A stretch of 31,351 nt of DNA, taken from the NCBI GenBank assembly GCA_002397155.1, contig DGZR01000088.1, forward strand, positions 1 through 31,351, written 5' to 3'. A model generated the notes under the pieces. It was not told the origin of the DNA and searched no databases. It saw nothing but the letters and a program-made list of their open reading frames with translations. This document shows, one piece after another, positions 30,482-31,351 of the stretch (position 1 is its first letter; every line of letters begins with the position of its first letter). Origin of the DNA: Firmicutes bacterium UBA4975 (lineage in GTDB: Bacteria > Bacillota > Proteinivoracia > UBA4975). Made by a program: the position numbers and the translations under genes.

Positions 30482-31351
30482 TGACCAGGGTAACGGTGGT
30501 AGGGGGAGGTCTGGCCGGCAGCGAAGCCGCCTGGCAGTTAGGAATAAGGGGTTGCCCGGTGGACTTATTCGAGATGCGCCCCGAGAGATCGACCCCCGCC
30601 CATTCAAGCGGCTACCTGGCCGAATTGGTGTGCAGCAATTCTCTGGGGGCTAGCGGCTTGGACAGCGCCGGCGGGCTCCTAAAAGAAGAACTGCGCCAAC
30701 TGGGCTCCATGATCATGGCCTGCGCCGACCGAGCCCGGGTGCCGGCCGGGGGGGCCCTGGCAGTGGACCGGGAAAAGTTTGCCCAGGGCGTGACCGATAA
30801 AATCCTGGGCTGCCCCAACATCCGGGTGCACCGGGAGGTATGGGACCGGTTTCCGCCAAAACCCGCCATCATCGCCACCGGTCCCCTGACTGAACCGGGT
30901 TTTGCCGCCGCGCTCCAGGCAAAATTCGGCAGGGACATGCTCTTTTTTTACGACGCTGCTTCGCCGATTGTCGAGGCGGATAGTATCGACAAAAGCCGGG
31001 TGTTTTGGGCTTCCCGCTATGGCAAGGGCGGGGCGGACTACCTCAATTGCCCCTTGGACCGCCAAGAATACCAAAGCTTTTACCAAGCCCTGATCACGGC
31101 TGAAACGGTTACCCTGAAGGACTTTGAAAAAGAATCCTATTTTGAAAGCTGCCTGCCCCTGGAGGTTCTGGCTAGGCGGGGCCCGGAGACTATGCGCTAT
31201 GGTCCCCTTAAGCCCGTAGGGCTCGTTGACCCCCGTACCGGCCAGGCACCCTATGCAGCGGTGCAGCTACGGCGGGGAAATGTGGGAGGCAGCCTTTTTT
31301 ACCTGGTGGGTTTCCAGACCAATCTGGCCTGGGGTGAGCAAAAGCGGGTCT
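30481..31351 (+). CDS. trmFO: tRNA m5U54 methyltransferase TrmFO, 5' part
   Basis: Flavin- and folate-dependent enzyme that makes 5-methyluridine at position 54 of the tRNA T loop, the Gram-positive alternative to TrmA. About 290 of the usual 435 codons are in the window; the reading frame is open to the last base. It begins MTRVTVVGGGLAGSEAAWQL, the FAD-binding GxGxxG-type motif, and has the two functional cysteines at 51 (ELVCSNSL) and 224 (ESCLPLE), matching Cys53 and Cys226 of B. subtilis. ATG 30481 overlaps the topA stop by one base, so it belongs to the dprA-topA operon. Confidence 0.96.
   Translation, partial: MTRVTVVGGGLAGSEAAWQLGIRGCPVDLFEMRPERSTPAHSSGYLAELVCSNSLGASGLDSAGGLLKEELRQLGSMIMACADRARVPAGGALAVDREKFAQGVTDKILGCPNIRVHREVWDRFPPKPAIIATGPLTEPGFAAALQAKFGRDMLFFYDAASPIVEADSIDKSRVFWASRYGKGGADYLNCPLDRQEYQSFYQALITAETVTLKDFEKESYFESCLPLEVLARRGPETMRYGPLKPVGLVDPRTGQAPYAAVQLRRGNVGGSLFYLVGFQTNLAWGEQKRV

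Overview
The window looks like chromosomal DNA of an endospore-forming, GC-rich (about 60 % by eye) member of the Clostridia. The evidence is gene order and content: ylbJ (sporulation), fapR-plsX, DegV, the ylxM-ffh pair, TmcAL, TrmFO and a smc-ftsY-ffh-rpsP-khpA-rimM-trmD-rplS-rbgA-rnhB block that follows the Bacillus/Clostridia layout. Shine-Dalgarno sites are strong, GTG starts are common and many genes overlap by 1-4 bases. I cannot name a species. No tRNA, rRNA, CRISPR array, prophage or insertion sequence was seen.

Layout. (a) 81-4280: rsmD-coaD, then ylbJ on the reverse strand, a patatin-like ylbK, and tmcAL on the reverse strand. (b) 4348-9098: ackA, then yceD-rpmF from a promoter overlapping the ackA stop, ended by a strong terminator. 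Next come fapR-plsX-degV from a good sigma-A-type promoter with a palindrome in the leader that may be the FapR site, then acpP. (c) 9151-14265: rnc-smc-ftsY. (d) 14266-18319: a short intergenic region with a possible 41-residue reverse-strand gene, then a ylxM-ffh-rpsP-khpA-rimM-trmD-rplS operon with its own promoter and terminator. (e) 18344-22273: rbgA-rnhB-yraN and comM-mnmM. (f) 22274-27329: a more accessory stretch holding a small beta-sandwich protein, a lone nuclease-like protein, an amidohydrolase, mnmA, a KamA-family aminomutase and a REP-like repeat cluster. (g) 27330-31351: dprA-topA-trmFO; trmFO runs off the window.

How they work together. Most genes serve protein synthesis and its RNA: modification of 16S rRNA (RsmD) and tRNA (TmcAL, TrmD, MnmM, MnmA, TrmFO), ribosome assembly (RimM, RbgA, RNase III, L32, S16, L19) and the signal recognition particle (Ffh, FtsY, YlxM). 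A second group makes membrane lipid (FapR, PlsX, AcpP, probably DegV as a fatty-acid carrier). A third handles DNA (SMC, TopA, DprA, ComM, RNase HII).

I did not find a convincing novel system. The best leads are these: the KamA-family enzyme carries the glutamate (not lysine) 2,3-aminomutase residues; a lone BamHI/BglII-like nuclease candidate overlaps a small domain protein tail to tail; a possible unannotated 41-residue protein lies opposite ftsY/ylxM; and a tandem REP-like repeat cluster sits before dprA.
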